NCBI GenBank assembly: GCA_958496175.1
Contig: OY292278.1
Span: 22,568,001-22,632,000 of the forward strand
Source of the DNA: Sisyra terminalis
Lineage: Eukaryota > Arthropoda > Insecta > Neuroptera > Sisyridae
Length of the DNA stretch: 64,000 nt
Reading direction: 5' to 3'
The notes beneath the pieces were generated by a model that was not told the DNA's origin, searched no databases, and was given only the letters and a program-made list of their open reading frames with translations. Positions 47,835-56,671 of this stretch are shown here, in pieces. The translations under genes and the position numbers were made by a program. Numbering within the stretch: the stretch's first letter is position 1; each line of letters starts with the position of its first letter.

Positions 47835-50262
47835 TTTTTTTTTTTTTTTTTTTCCCCGTTTTTGTGTATTTGCAATCTGTCCCTGGACAATGAGCAAATC
47901 TGGTCTACGTCCGCGCTCTATATTGACTCTTTATTGAGTCAAAATCAAGCTCCTTGAACTTACTCCCTGTGAGGCAATTCCAGAAACGTGTAGCGCTTCA
48001 GTCTATTGTTCTCTCCGCTGTTGTCAAGTAGGCTGATCGCCAGATGATTGGCGTGGTCTTCCAGTCTTTTTTGATATTTTTGGCTGAATCTGGCGATCTC
48101 TTCTCTCACGGTGGTCATCTTCAGGTCTTTATGTATGTCGTGGTTAGTGATATACCATGGAGCGTTCGTAATGAGTCTGAGTGTCTTAGACTGAAAGCGC
48201 TGTAGGATATCCACATTGGAGTTGCTAGTTGTTCCCCACAGTTCAATGCCGTAGGTCCAGACTGGCTTCAGAATTACTTTGTATATCAGTAGTTTATTGT
48301 CCAGGGACAATTGCGACCTCCAACCAATCAGCCACTGCAGTTGACGGCATTTGGCTTTAAGCTGATCTCTTTTGGCAGCTATATGTCTCCGCCACGTAAG
48401 TCTTCTGTCCAAGTGCATTCCGAGATACTTGACTTCTGTCGCCTGCGGCACCTGAAGGTTGTTGAGATATACCGGTGGACAGGTATCTCGCCGAGTAGTG
48501 AATGTCACATGAACAGATTTGGCTTCATTGACTTTTATTTGCCATTTATTAAGCCATGGTTCCAAATCGTTGAGGGCCCTTTGTAATTTTTCGGTCGCAA
48601 CCTGTGGGCATTGATCTGTCGCCATGATCGCTGTATCGTCCGCGTACGTTGCAATTACCAAATTGTCAGTGATAGGTAAATCTGCCGTATAAATTAAGTA
48701 CAGTGTGGGTCCCAGTATGCTACCTTGTGGCACCCCAGCACCGACTGGGTGGAGTCCCGATTGATCTTCGTTGTAGCTGACAAAGAATTTTCTATCCTCC
48801 AAGTAGGACTGGAGGACGCGGTAGAGCGGGTAAGGTACCACCTTTTTTAACTTATACAGCAGCCCCAGATGCCACACCTTGTCGAAGGCCTGTGTGATGT
48901 CCAGAAAAACTGCGGAACAGTAAGCCTTATCGTTTAGCGTCCTCATGATTGTAGATGCTACTCTGTGAACTTGTTCGGTGGTGGAGTGTTCCTTGCGGAA
49001 TCCGAACTGGTGGTTTGGAATGAGACTCTGTTCATCGATACAGGGTTGCAGTTTTTTTAAAAATAGCCTTTCGAACAATTTCGACAGTGTGGGTAGCAAG
49101 CTGATTGGTCTATATGCCTTCGCGTCGTTTTCGGGCTTTCCTGGCTTGTGGATCATGATTATCTTTGCAATCTTCCAGTATGATGGGAAATAACCTCTGA
49201 TAATGATGGCATTGAAGATGGAGGCAAGCAGCATGATTGCATTGGAAGGGAGTTCTTTCAACATTCGACCAGTTACTCTCTCGTATCCCGGAGCCTTTTT
49301 TGGGTTTACCTTTTCATGTATGCAAGAAGCCACTTCTTCAGGTGTAATATAGAAAGAAGATAGTTCTGCTCCATTACTTGGTTGATCATTTGCTGTTTCT
49401 TCAGCGGTGAGCTCATGTTGGTCATCGAAGGGTTGGAAAACTGTTGCCAAGTGAGTAGCAAACGTTTCGGCTTTTTCTCTATCAGTTCTGGCCCATTCTC
49501 CACTTTGCTGTCTGATTGGTGGGACTGATTTGTGGGGCCTCTTGATTTTTTTTGTAGTTTTCCAGAGAGAGTAGTCTGTGGCTGAAGTGGCCGTTAAGTT
49601 ATTGAGGAAGTATTGCATTGATTCTTCCTTCAGTTCTCTTAGGACCGTTTTCAATCTGGCTGTCGCTCTGTTGAGGGTTGTTTTGTCTCGCGGGTCACGG
49701 GAGCGCATCCATTCCTTGCGCAGCCTTCTTTTTTCTGCAATCATTTCTCTTACCTGTGTGGGACAATCATACTCCACGACCGCCTTCGGCCCAGTTGGTG
49801 TCGCAGTGACGGAAGCATCGATCATCGCAGCAGTAAAGTATTTACATGTATGCTCTATGTCATTATCCGTTTTTAATTCGAATCGATGAGGTAGACTATT
49901 TTGCAGAATGCTACGATATTTCCTCCAATTTGTTTTGTTGTTGTGCAGATATTGTGGTCGAGTTTTTCTAAGGATACTGGTACTAATCCTTAGCAATACA
50001 GGGGAGTGATCTGACGATAAATCCGGTTCGGTAGAAGTAGCGGTGTAGTTCTGGTTTATGCCCTTAGTAACGAATATATCCAGTACATCAGGTATCTTAT
50101 TTCTGTCCGTGGGCCAGTGAGTTGGTTGGTTTGCCGATAACACGCCCAATTGCAAACTATGGATCACATCATAGAGGGCTCTTCCTCTCGGTGTCAAAAG
50201 TCTTGAGCCCCACCATGTGTGTTTTGCATTATAATCGCCTCCAGCAACAAATCTGTTCCCTA
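47835..50262 (-). mobile_element. 5'-truncated Jockey-clade LINE with 11-bp TSD
   Basis: A perfect direct repeat TCATTCAAAAT flanks the element (47824-47834 and 50263-50273). The 3' end on the minus strand has a run of 20 A (plus 47834-47853 as T) behind a short UTR containing AATAAAG. ORF1 and the start of the endonuclease are missing, the usual result of incomplete target-primed reverse transcription. The open frame is unbroken to its stop, so the insertion looks young. Confidence 0.9.
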
Positions 50263-50266
50263 TCAT
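47960..50266 (-). CDS. Jockey-type LINE ORF2 protein (endonuclease C-part + RT)
   Basis: 768 codons, uninterrupted. Residues 9-16 (GGDYNAKH) and 85-90 (SDHSPV) are the end of an apurinic-type endonuclease; the catalytic His of SDH is present. The RT spans about 320-620: AYRPISLLPTLSKLFE (near 384), FLDITQAFDKVWH (454-466), VPQGSILGP (512-520) and the YADD active site (541-544). The C-terminal region after 620 is typical of Jockey ORF2, without an RNase H. The ATG used here (50264-50266) lies in the flanking target duplication, not in the element, so the true protein began further upstream. It would nick and reverse-transcribe its own RNA if complete, but without the endonuclease N-terminus it should be inactive. 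Confidence 0.9.
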   Translation of the reverse strand: MIGNRFVAGGDYNAKHTWWGSRLLTPRGRALYDVIHSLQLGVLSANQPTHWPTDRNKIPDVLDIFVTKGINQNYTATSTEPDLSSDHSPVLLRISTSILRKTRPQYLHNNKTNWRKYRSILQNSLPHRFELKTDNDIEHTCKYFTAAMIDASVTATPTGPKAVVEYDCPTQVREMIAEKRRLRKEWMRSRDPRDKTTLNRATARLKTVLRELKEESMQYFLNNLTATSATDYSLWKTTKKIKRPHKSVPPIRQQSGEWARTDREKAETFATHLATVFQPFDDQHELTAEETANDQPSNGAELSSFYITPEEVASCIHEKVNPKKAPGYERVTGRMLKELPSNAIMLLASIFNAIIIRGYFPSYWKIAKIIMIHKPGKPENDAKAYRPISLLPTLSKLFERLFLKKLQPCIDEQSLIPNHQFGFRKEHSTTEQVHRVASTIMRTLNDKAYCSAVFLDITQAFDKVWHLGLLYKLKKVVPYPLYRVLQSYLEDRKFFVSYNEDQSGLHPVGAGVPQGSILGPTLYLIYTADLPITDNLVIATYADDTAIMATDQCPQVATEKLQRALNDLEPWLNKWQIKVNEAKSVHVTFTTRRDTCPPVYLNNLQVPQATEVKYLGMHLDRRLTWRRHIAAKRDQLKAKCRQLQWLIGWRSQLSLDNKLLIYKVILKPVWTYGIELWGTTSNSNVDILQRFQSKTLRLITNAPWYITNHDIHKDLKMTTVREEIARFSQKYQKRLEDHANHLAISLLDNSGENNRLKRYTFLELPHRE

Positions 50267-50273
50267 TCAAAAT

Positions 50274-50801
50274 GTTTAAACTTCTCAACAACATAGTAGG
50301 GTATTTCACTTTCAAAATTCATCATTTCTTTTCATGAATTTTCAGAATTCCATTTATTGCAATTCAAACCAATATTATTCCCCGTGTTTTTTTTTTTTTT
50401 TTTGTTTTGATTATGTAATCTACGGTTCCAAATCGTCTTTTGAGAATTTATTGGTACATTATATTGTTTTCAAAACTAAAAGAAAAATAAGAAGAACATT
50501 ACACTTATTACAGCTTATTACACACCCGTATTTTTGTGAGTTGTTTTGAAAAGGGATAAGGGAATTTATCATTTTCTCTAAATAAGGAAAAAAATAGCTG
50601 CCATTGGGACTGCCAATAGAAGTGAAAACTTTTAACTATAAAAAAAGTTTGTATGTACTGATGGAGGCACGTAAGAGGTTATTCTACTTTATAAGTCAAG
50701 TTTTAAGTGCCTGCATTTTACATGCTTCAATAAACCACATATGCACTTTCGAATGGAATCGAAATGACTGATGAAAGAAATAACACCAATCAATTAGATT
50801 A
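50274..50801. other. AT-rich spacer between LINE and LTR element
   Basis: Contains a run of T near 50388-50404 and no recognisable gene or repeat. Frames at 50122-50549 run out of the LINE antisense strand and are incidental. Confidence 0.5.
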
Positions 50802-50882
50802 ATGAATGTTACGATGTTGGCATCGTGCGCCTCCGAACGCATTCGGATAAATCCGTGACGCCACTGTCATGGCGGCGAGGAC

Positions 50883-50890
50883 TATAAAAG
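50883..50890 (+). promoter_or_regulatory. LTR TATA box
   Basis: TATAAAAG sits 76 bases into the 5' LTR, just after a GC-rich GGCGGCGAGG stretch. It is repeated at 54982-54989 in the 3' LTR. This is the likely pol II promoter of the element, with transcription starting some 25-30 bases downstream. Confidence 0.65.
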
Positions 50891-51075
50891 GGCGTGGATT
50901 CCCACGTTTAAGGCCTTTTTTTGAGGTTATGTAAAAATATATGAAGTGCAGAGCACGTGGTTCATCTTTAGAATTGTTGACCATATCAATTAATTGTAAG
51001 CTATTTGTACTGATTGTGCATGGGTTGCAGTTGGTTAACCCTGCATTTCAGGTAGCGTTGATAGTAATTGATAAA

Positions 51076-51288
51076 ATGGTACAGCTAATTAATTATTTAT
51101 ATTAATGATAACCTCTAATTATTGATTGATAAACTCTTGTGTGCGAGTGGAAAATTTGTGGCAGCGTGTCAATATTTTGTAAATGGTACAGCTAATTAAA
51201 TGGTTTATATTAATGATAACCTCTAATTATTGATTAATAAACTCTTGTGTGTGAGTGGAGAATTTGTGGCAGCGTGTCAATATTGTGT
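51076..51288 (+). repeat. 107-bp tandem duplication within the LTR
   Basis: Two units starting ATGGTACAGCTAATTAA at 51076 and 51183 differ at only a few positions (for example GTGCGAGTGG versus GTGTGAGTGG). The same pair is in the 3' LTR at 55175-55387. Confidence 0.9.
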
Positions 51289-51499
51289 TGTTTTTTTAAC
51301 GTATAAAACAACGAAAACCAGAAATCGTGATTTACCGGAGCCCTATTCACCTGCCCTGTCCATGGTACCAGCGAAGGATCCAACCAGCCACGTCCAGGAC
51401 CACATCTGAACATGTTTATGGAGCTAAGTGCTAGTCAGGCTAACCCACGAAAACGAGACACTTTGTTAGATCTCGAATTACGTTTCCCCAACGTAACAA

Positions 51500-51511
51500 T
51501 GGCGCCCAACG
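51500..51511 (+). promoter_or_regulatory. Primer-binding site, probably tRNA-Lys
   Basis: TGGCGCCCAACG begins two bases after the 5' LTR end. The TGG start is the complement of a tRNA CCA end and the sequence resembles the tRNA-Lys primer site of several insect Gypsy elements. I compared from memory, so the tRNA identity is tentative; the position is firm. Confidence 0.7.
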
Positions 51512-51846
51512 GGTTTTAATTAGTTATTTTAATTAATTAAGCTGACTTTATTTATTTCAGAGGCCAACTGGAAATCTATCAGCCTTTCAATCGATAAGGT
51601 AGTAACTAAACGTTGAGCAGCTATCATAAAGAACGCATCGAAAATAGCGACGCATAAATGATAGAAACAACCAAGTTTTATAAAGTTATTTATTTATTTT
51701 TATTATATAGTTATTGACAGGTGTAACAAGCAACAGGCTAAGAGATTCTGATCCAACGAATGAAATATTGTATGTCCATTTATTAATCATAAATTTAAAT
51801 TAATTGCTTTTCTTTTACGGACAAACGGACGATAACAATTGTAAAA

Positions 51847-52083
51847 ATGGGTAAGACACGCAGGGCTCAGAAGGAAATACAGGAAGAGATGCAACAGCTG
51901 AGAGAGAAAGTTACAGAAATAAGCAAGACTTTAGCGGCAAGTACATCACAGCTACAAGTGGACCAGCAGAAAGGAGGACACCGTACCAGAGAATGCAGAA
52001 ATGAACGCATAGATATCTGTGTGTGTTGTTTCAGAGTGGGTGTAACGGCAGCTACATGTAACTGCCACACGTCAAAAAACTAG
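51847..52083 (+). CDS. Truncated gag: coiled-coil head plus degenerate zinc knuckle
   Basis: 78 codons. Residues 8-40 are rich in Glu/Gln/Lys with heptad-like Leu/Val/Ile spacing (EMQQLREKVTEISKTLAAS), consistent with a coiled coil. Near residues 57-70 is CVCCFRVGVTAATC, which fits the CX2CX4HX4C nucleocapsid knuckle except that the His is Val. Normal gag is several hundred residues, so the capsid region appears to have been lost in frame. The stop (52081-52083) directly follows an A AAA AAC heptamer. Assembly of particles by this protein alone is unlikely. Confidence 0.7.
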   Translation: MGKTRRAQKEIQEEMQQLREKVTEISKTLAASTSQLQVDQQKGGHRTRECRNERIDICVCCFRVGVTAATCNCHTSKN

Positions 52084-52127
52084 GAGTGCGAGCGCGATGC
52101 AAACAGGAGATTGCGCCCAGCCCACTC
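52074..52127 (+). promoter_or_regulatory. -1 ribosomal frameshift site at gag-pol overlap
   Basis: In the gag frame the last sense codons read tcA AAA AAC then TAG, a canonical X XXY YYZ heptamer at 52074-52080. The pol frame is -1 relative to gag and is open from 52062, overlapping gag by about 20 bases. Downstream, GAGTG (52084-52088) can pair with CACTC (52123-52127), and inside it GCGCGA (52092-52097) with TTGCGC (52111-52116), a two-part hairpin that could stall ribosomes. Retroviral heptamers of this type work this way; here function is predicted. Confidence 0.7.
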
Positions 52128-54482
52128 GGAGCTCCTGTACCCCATGCATCAGTCCTTTGCCAGGGGGGAATGCTATCCCGCCACTTCCAACTAGATGCAG
52201 AGGACGAGCAATGCATTACAGACGACCACCAGACGACAAGTGAATCGGAAGTAACCGCGGACGAGTGTGAAAGTTGCGATAATAATAAAGAAAAAGTCAT
52301 CCAATCTAGAAGTGACGAGATGGGTAATGTTTGGAACTGCTGCATTGGTCAGAACCTTATGGGATTGGAAGTAGAAGAGATGGAGAGGAAGGTAGTTGGA
52401 ACGGGAAAACAACTCCGGCCGGGGGGTCAAGAAGTAAGGATAAGGACTTGCAGGGCGTTCGATACCATGGCAGGTAAACAGTTAACATGTGGTGTTAAAA
52501 TTAAAAAACAATCATACCTGGCTTTGTTCGACTCGGGAGCTACCAGAAACTTCATGGCACAGAATGTTGCAGATAGTATCCCAGACAATATCCAGAAAGT
52601 TAAATCTAACCGATCTGGAAGCTCATTTATTTTAGCGAATAATTCTTCAATTCGGAGTGTTAATGCAGTCTTTGTTGCCTTCGAAGTTGAGGACATAGAG
52701 ATCAGCGCATGGTTCGAGGTATTCAATCAGATGCCAGATGATATAATATTCGGAATGAAATTCATGATGGATCATGGAATACGCTTAAATGCGGACAACA
52801 TGACATGGACATGGAAACACGACACCGATCAAAGACTTATGAACAAGTTAGCACCGAGTAACCAAATCTGTAATATCTCTTTAACAGACGCCGATTGGGC
52901 GAGATTAAGTAGCTTTTTGGATTCGGAATTTGCATTAATGGACCAGGCTGAGCTCGGGACATTAAAAGGGGTCGAATACGAAATCGAACTAAATGATTAT
53001 ACACCAATTCACGTCAAGCCATATAGGAGATCACCTAAAGTTACCGAGGCTCTTCATAAAATCATCGAACAATTACTGGAGCAAGGTATCATTCAACCCA
53101 GTACCAGTGAGTGGAGTTTCCAACCGGTAATGGTGAAGAAAAGGCTATTACCAGGACAAGACGTAGACGACATCAAAGCATGGAGAATGTGCATCGACTA
53201 CAGACCGCTTAACAAGGTCATGAAAATAGTCAACTACCCAATGAGACGGATTGACACCTCACTGGAAGTCATTCGAGAGGGTGCGTATCGAAGTGTGATT
53301 GATTGTACGAACGCTTATTATCAGATTTCAATAAAACCGGAGCATCGCCAGTACACAGCGTTTGCGGTAGAGGGAATGGGCTCTTACGAATTCGTGAGAA
53401 TGCCGTTTGGTTTATCAACAGCGCCCGGAACGTTCCAGCGAAAAATGGATCTGATAATCCAAATGATCAAAAAAGTATTGCGCCAGCGTGAGTTACCAGC
53501 CCATTGGATCAATTATGTACACCCTTATATGGACGACTGGGTGGTTGCTACACCGACGATGGAAATTCATCTGGATATGCTGAAAATATTATTTGAAATT
53601 TTCAGAGAAGTAGGTTTAATGATCAAAAGGGAAAAGTGCCGTTTTTGCGTGCCCGAGATGAAATATCTCGGATTTATCATCAAAGGGAATGAGCTTCACC
53701 CCGATCCAGAGAAACTGCGCGCAATTGAAGAGTACCCAGAGCCTACCAGTAAGAAACAGCTAAGGAGATTTTTGGGAATGGTTAATTGGTACAGGCGACA
53801 TATGAAGATGGTTGCAAAAGTACAAGGTCCATTAACATTAATGACCTGTGAAAAATCCAACTGGACTTGGGGACTGACACCAACTTATCATCCGCAGGCG
53901 AACCCTGTGGAAAGAATAAATTGTAACTTAAAGACACTAATTCGAACTTTTCTTTCAGATAAACATTCTAAATGGGATCAGAATCTGCCAGAACTCGTGT
54001 ACGCTTATAATACATCTGTTCACAGCTCGCTGACTGTCAGTCCAGCTTATTTGAATTTTGGCCGAGATCCAAGGTACTTAGACCTTCATCGGGGAGGAAA
54101 AGTTTTGACCGAATTAGGGAACCACAATAATCGCACCACTGTAATTGCGTTAATTGATGAGCTACGACATTACATCGAGTACTTTATGATAAAAGCTCAA
54201 CGAAAACAGGATGATCGGGTACCAGAACCAAATATTGACTTAGCCGTTGGAGCCGAGGTATTCATCAAAAATAAACAACTGAGCAAAAAGGCTGATAGGT
54301 TTTCAGGGAAGCTCGTCCCAATAAGGCGAGGACCGTATTACATCCATAGTTTTTATTCAAACAGTTTAGTTAACGTGTGCGATAAGGATAATAAATTGAT
54401 TGGTGTTTTTAGTGTAAACGATTTAAAAATACCGCGAAGATCTTATCGAGGGTATCGTAGGGGAAGTGAGTCAACTAATTAA
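52086..54482 (+). CDS. Pol: protease, reverse transcriptase, integrase tail (deletion fusion)
   Basis: 798 codons counted from a GTG at 52086. That is not a real start: pol is most likely made by -1 frameshifting from gag. The protease active site is LFDSGATRNF (DSG at 149-151). RT spans about 320-580 with MCIDYRPLNK (368-377), SVIDCTNAYYQI (403-414), RMPFGLSTAPGTF (438-450) and the YMDD catalytic motif (481-484). After NWTW (592-595) the sequence jumps to TPTYHPQANPVER (598-610), the end of the integrase core with its catalytic Glu (E609). The RNase H, the integrase HHCC finger and both integrase Asp residues are therefore absent. The frame is kept across the junction (about 53871). The C-terminus (700-798) is a normal integrase tail. 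RT could fold; integration would need helper proteins. Confidence 0.9.
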   Translation: MRARCKQEIAPSPLGAPVPHASVLCQGGMLSRHFQLDAEDEQCITDDHQTTSESEVTADECESCDNNKEKVIQSRSDEMGNVWNCCIGQNLMGLEVEEMERKVVGTGKQLRPGGQEVRIRTCRAFDTMAGKQLTCGVKIKKQSYLALFDSGATRNFMAQNVADSIPDNIQKVKSNRSGSSFILANNSSIRSVNAVFVAFEVEDIEISAWFEVFNQMPDDIIFGMKFMMDHGIRLNADNMTWTWKHDTDQRLMNKLAPSNQICNISLTDADWARLSSFLDSEFALMDQAELGTLKGVEYEIELNDYTPIHVKPYRRSPKVTEALHKIIEQLLEQGIIQPSTSEWSFQPVMVKKRLLPGQDVDDIKAWRMCIDYRPLNKVMKIVNYPMRRIDTSLEVIREGAYRSVIDCTNAYYQISIKPEHRQYTAFAVEGMGSYEFVRMPFGLSTAPGTFQRKMDLIIQMIKKVLRQRELPAHWINYVHPYMDDWVVATPTMEIHLDMLKILFEIFREVGLMIKREKCRFCVPEMKYLGFIIKGNELHPDPEKLRAIEEYPEPTSKKQLRRFLGMVNWYRRHMKMVAKVQGPLTLMTCEKSNWTWGLTPTYHPQANPVERINCNLKTLIRTFLSDKHSKWDQNLPELVYAYNTSVHSSLTVSPAYLNFGRDPRYLDLHRGGKVLTELGNHNNRTTVIALIDELRHYIEYFMIKAQRKQDDRVPEPNIDLAVGAEVFIKNKQLSKKADRFSGKLVPIRRGPYYIHSFYSNSLVNVCDKDNKLIGVFSVNDLKIPRRSYRGYRRGSESTN

Positions 54483-54537
54483 ACTCTGTATAAAATACTT
54501 ATGACAATGTAGTGTGACCCATAATGACAATAGTATC

Positions 54538-54670
54538 AATAGTATTAAGATATAGTATAGTATAGTATAGTAGTATATATAGTATTGTATTGTATTGGAT
54601 AGTATTGATTGTATTGTATAGTATAATAGTATAGTATTAGTATTTAGTATACAATAGTATTGTTAGTCTT
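54538..54670 (+). repeat. ATAGT-type microsatellite
   Basis: Degenerate tandem TAGTA/GTATT units between pol and the 3' LTR. It lies in the untranslated 3' part of the element. Confidence 0.85.
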
Positions 54671-54894
54671 AATGTTTACATATTAATATGTTACTTACAC
54701 TATTATAAAGTTACTATTATTAACTGGGATACTAGCTAAATTGTTGTACAGCTGTATTACCAGAAAGCCACAGTATGAATGCGATCTTTTGTTATGAATG
54801 AATATCGGCGCTGAGTGACTGTGACTCTAACCAGGCATTGGCTAGTAAAATCGGGTAATCCAAAGTAATCCGTAATCCAACCCGGGTTAAAGTC

Positions 54895-54905
54895 AAGGAG
54901 GGTGG
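54895..54905 (+). promoter_or_regulatory. Polypurine tract
   Basis: AAGGAGGGTGG, ten purines with one T, lies directly before the 3' LTR. This is the expected plus-strand primer of the LTR element. Normally the element's own RNase H selects it, but RNase H is missing here. Confidence 0.75.
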
Positions 54906-55597
54906 TGTTACGATGTTGGCATCGTGCGCCTCCGAACGCATTCGGATAAATCCGTGACGCCACTGTCATGGCGGCGAGGACTATAAAAGGGCGTGGATTC
55001 CCACGTTTAAGGCCTTTTTTTGAGGTTATGTAAAAATATATGAAGTGCAGAGCACGTGGTTCATCTTTAGAATTGTTGACCATATCAATTAATTGTAAGC
55101 TATTTGTACTGATTGTGCATGGGTTGCAGTTGGTTAACCCTGCATTTCAGGTAGCGTTGATAGTAATTGATAAAATGGTACAGCTAATTAATTATTTATA
55201 TTAATGATAACCTCTAATTATTGATTGATAAACTCTTGTGTGCGAGTGGAAAATTTGTGGCAGCGTGTCAATATTTTGTAAATGGTACAGCTAATTAAAT
55301 GGTTTATATTAATGATAACCTCTAATTATTGATTAATAAACTCTTGTGTGTGAGTGGAGAATTTGTGGCAGCGTGTCAATATTGTGTTGTTTTTTTAACG
55401 TATAAAACAACGAAAACCAGAAATCGTGATTTACCGGAGCCCTATTCACCTGCCCTGTCCATGGTACCAGCGAAGGATCCAACCAGCCACGTCCAGGACC
55501 ACATCTGAACATGTTTATGGAGCTAAGTGCTAGTCAGGCTAACCCACGAAAACGAGACACTTTGTTAGATCTCGAATTACGTTTCCCCAACGTAACA
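54906..55597 (+). repeat. 3' LTR
   Basis: 692 bp, TGTTACG...CGTAACA, no difference from the 5' LTR found on line-by-line reading, including the 107-bp duplication. The frame 54757-55083 (minus) lies across its border and is not a gene. Confidence 0.95.
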
Positions 55598-55612
55598 TGA
55601 ATAATTATATAT

Positions 55613-56671
55613 AGTCTAAGAGCCAGTGGCTGGCTACCTGTATGTAATTGACCAGACTTAGATTTTTGTACAGGGAGTCACCATAACCGAACATACATGA
55701 ATTCGTGAGTCACTAAGTCCTAAGTTCAGCGTGGCGGGCGTAGGTGTTGCCTCAGGTGTTAAAAATTGACTAATTTTAAAAGTATTTGACCACGGGTACC
55801 GTTTGGAAATTTAAAAATATATTATTATTATTGAAAAATAACCTTGGCAGACCATTATCGCACGGTTAACGTAGTGGCAGACAATTTTAAAGATACCAAA
55901 AAATATGACATTTTGAAATTTAATTGTTAAGATGCACAACTCTATTAGTTAGATAAGGATGCTGATTACCAGCAGCATGCGTTTTTTGAGCTATTGCGCA
56001 AACTCCGATAAATGGGGCTCTCAACCAACGGTGTAAGAATTCTATTTTATAAGAAGAATCGTTCTTACTACTGAGGCCGTTGGTTGAGAGCCCCATTAAT
56101 CGGAGTTTGCGCAATGCAAACTATTACTTTACTTCTATTCAGCATCCTTATCTAACTAATAGAGTCGCGCATCTTAATAATTAAATTTCAAAATGTCATA
56201 TTTTTTGGTATCTTTAAAATTGTCTGCCACTACGTTAGCCACGCGATAATGGTCTGCCATGGTTATTTTTCAATAATAATAATAATATATTTTTAAATTT
56301 CCAAACGGTAGCCGTGGTCAAATACTTTTAAAATTAGTCAATTTTTAACACCTGAGGTACCTGTGCAACACCTACGCCCGCCACGCTGGACTTAGTGGCT
56401 CACGAATTCATGTATGTTCGGTTATGGGGACCCCCTGTACAAAAATCTAAGTCTGGTCAATTACATACAGGTAGCCCAAGGTTTGTAAATTACACAGGTT
56501 GCTCCATTAGAAAAAAAATATGACGTCATTCGAAGAATTTTGAAATTGATCAGTCTGAAGATATGTACGAATTTCTTCTGGATACGTCACGTATCCATCA
56601 CGTAGCCACCATGAGGCCACCTGTGTATTTTATAAACCTTGCAGGTAGCCAGCCACTGGCTCTTAGACTAA
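55613..56671. repeat. Foldback element, about 1.06 kb
   Basis: Two arms of about 425 bases are reverse complements. Outer AGTCTAAGAGCCAGTGGCTG pairs with the end CAGCCACTGGCTCTTAGACT up to one base at the join. Inner blocks TAGGTGTTGC, TGGCAGACCATTATCG and GGGGCTCTCAACCAACGG recur inverted. The spacer is about 20 bases near 56041-56061. The right arm is interrupted by a 165-bp MITE (56477-56641). No transposase. It sits 16 bases from the LTR element. Confidence 0.85.
56477..56641. mobile_element. MULE-like MITE, copy 2 (9-bp TSD)
   Basis: 165 bp, left end CAAGGTTTGTAAATTACACA and right end TGTGTATTTTATAAACCTTG, flanked by perfect CAGGTAGCC repeats (56468-56476 and 56642-56650). The left arm of the host foldback carries the same site once, without the insert. 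Same family as 4592-4741. Confidence 0.8.

Larger units (their letters stand above)
50807..51498 (+). repeat. 5' LTR
   Basis: Begins TGTTACG and ends CGTAACA, a perfect 7-bp inverted end. TATAAAAG lies at 50883-50890, and AATAAA at 51236-51241 is a candidate poly(A) signal. A 107-bp tandem duplication (51076-51182 and 51183-51288) makes up almost a third of the LTR. Confidence 0.95.
50807..55597 (+). mobile_element. Ty3/Gypsy LTR retrotransposon, internally deleted
   Basis: Two 692-bp LTRs that look identical by eye enclose a 3407-bp interior. A 4-bp duplication TGAA flanks it (50803-50806 and 55598-55601). In order: primer site (51500), short gag (51847-52083), -1 frameshift site (52074), pol with protease, RT and an integrase tail (to 54482), a microsatellite-rich 3' stretch, purine tract (54895-54905) and 3' LTR. 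Most of gag, and RNase H plus most of integrase, are missing. No env-like frame is present. Identical LTRs mean the insertion is recent although the element cannot be autonomous. Confidence 0.9.

Noticed and set aside
48311..49889. Plus-strand frames across the LINE
   Set aside because: Antisense shadows of the ORF2 reading frame.
54538..54670. ATAGT-rich stretch considered as a satellite
   Set aside because: Short and degenerate; a microsatellite inside the LTR element's 3' untranslated part.
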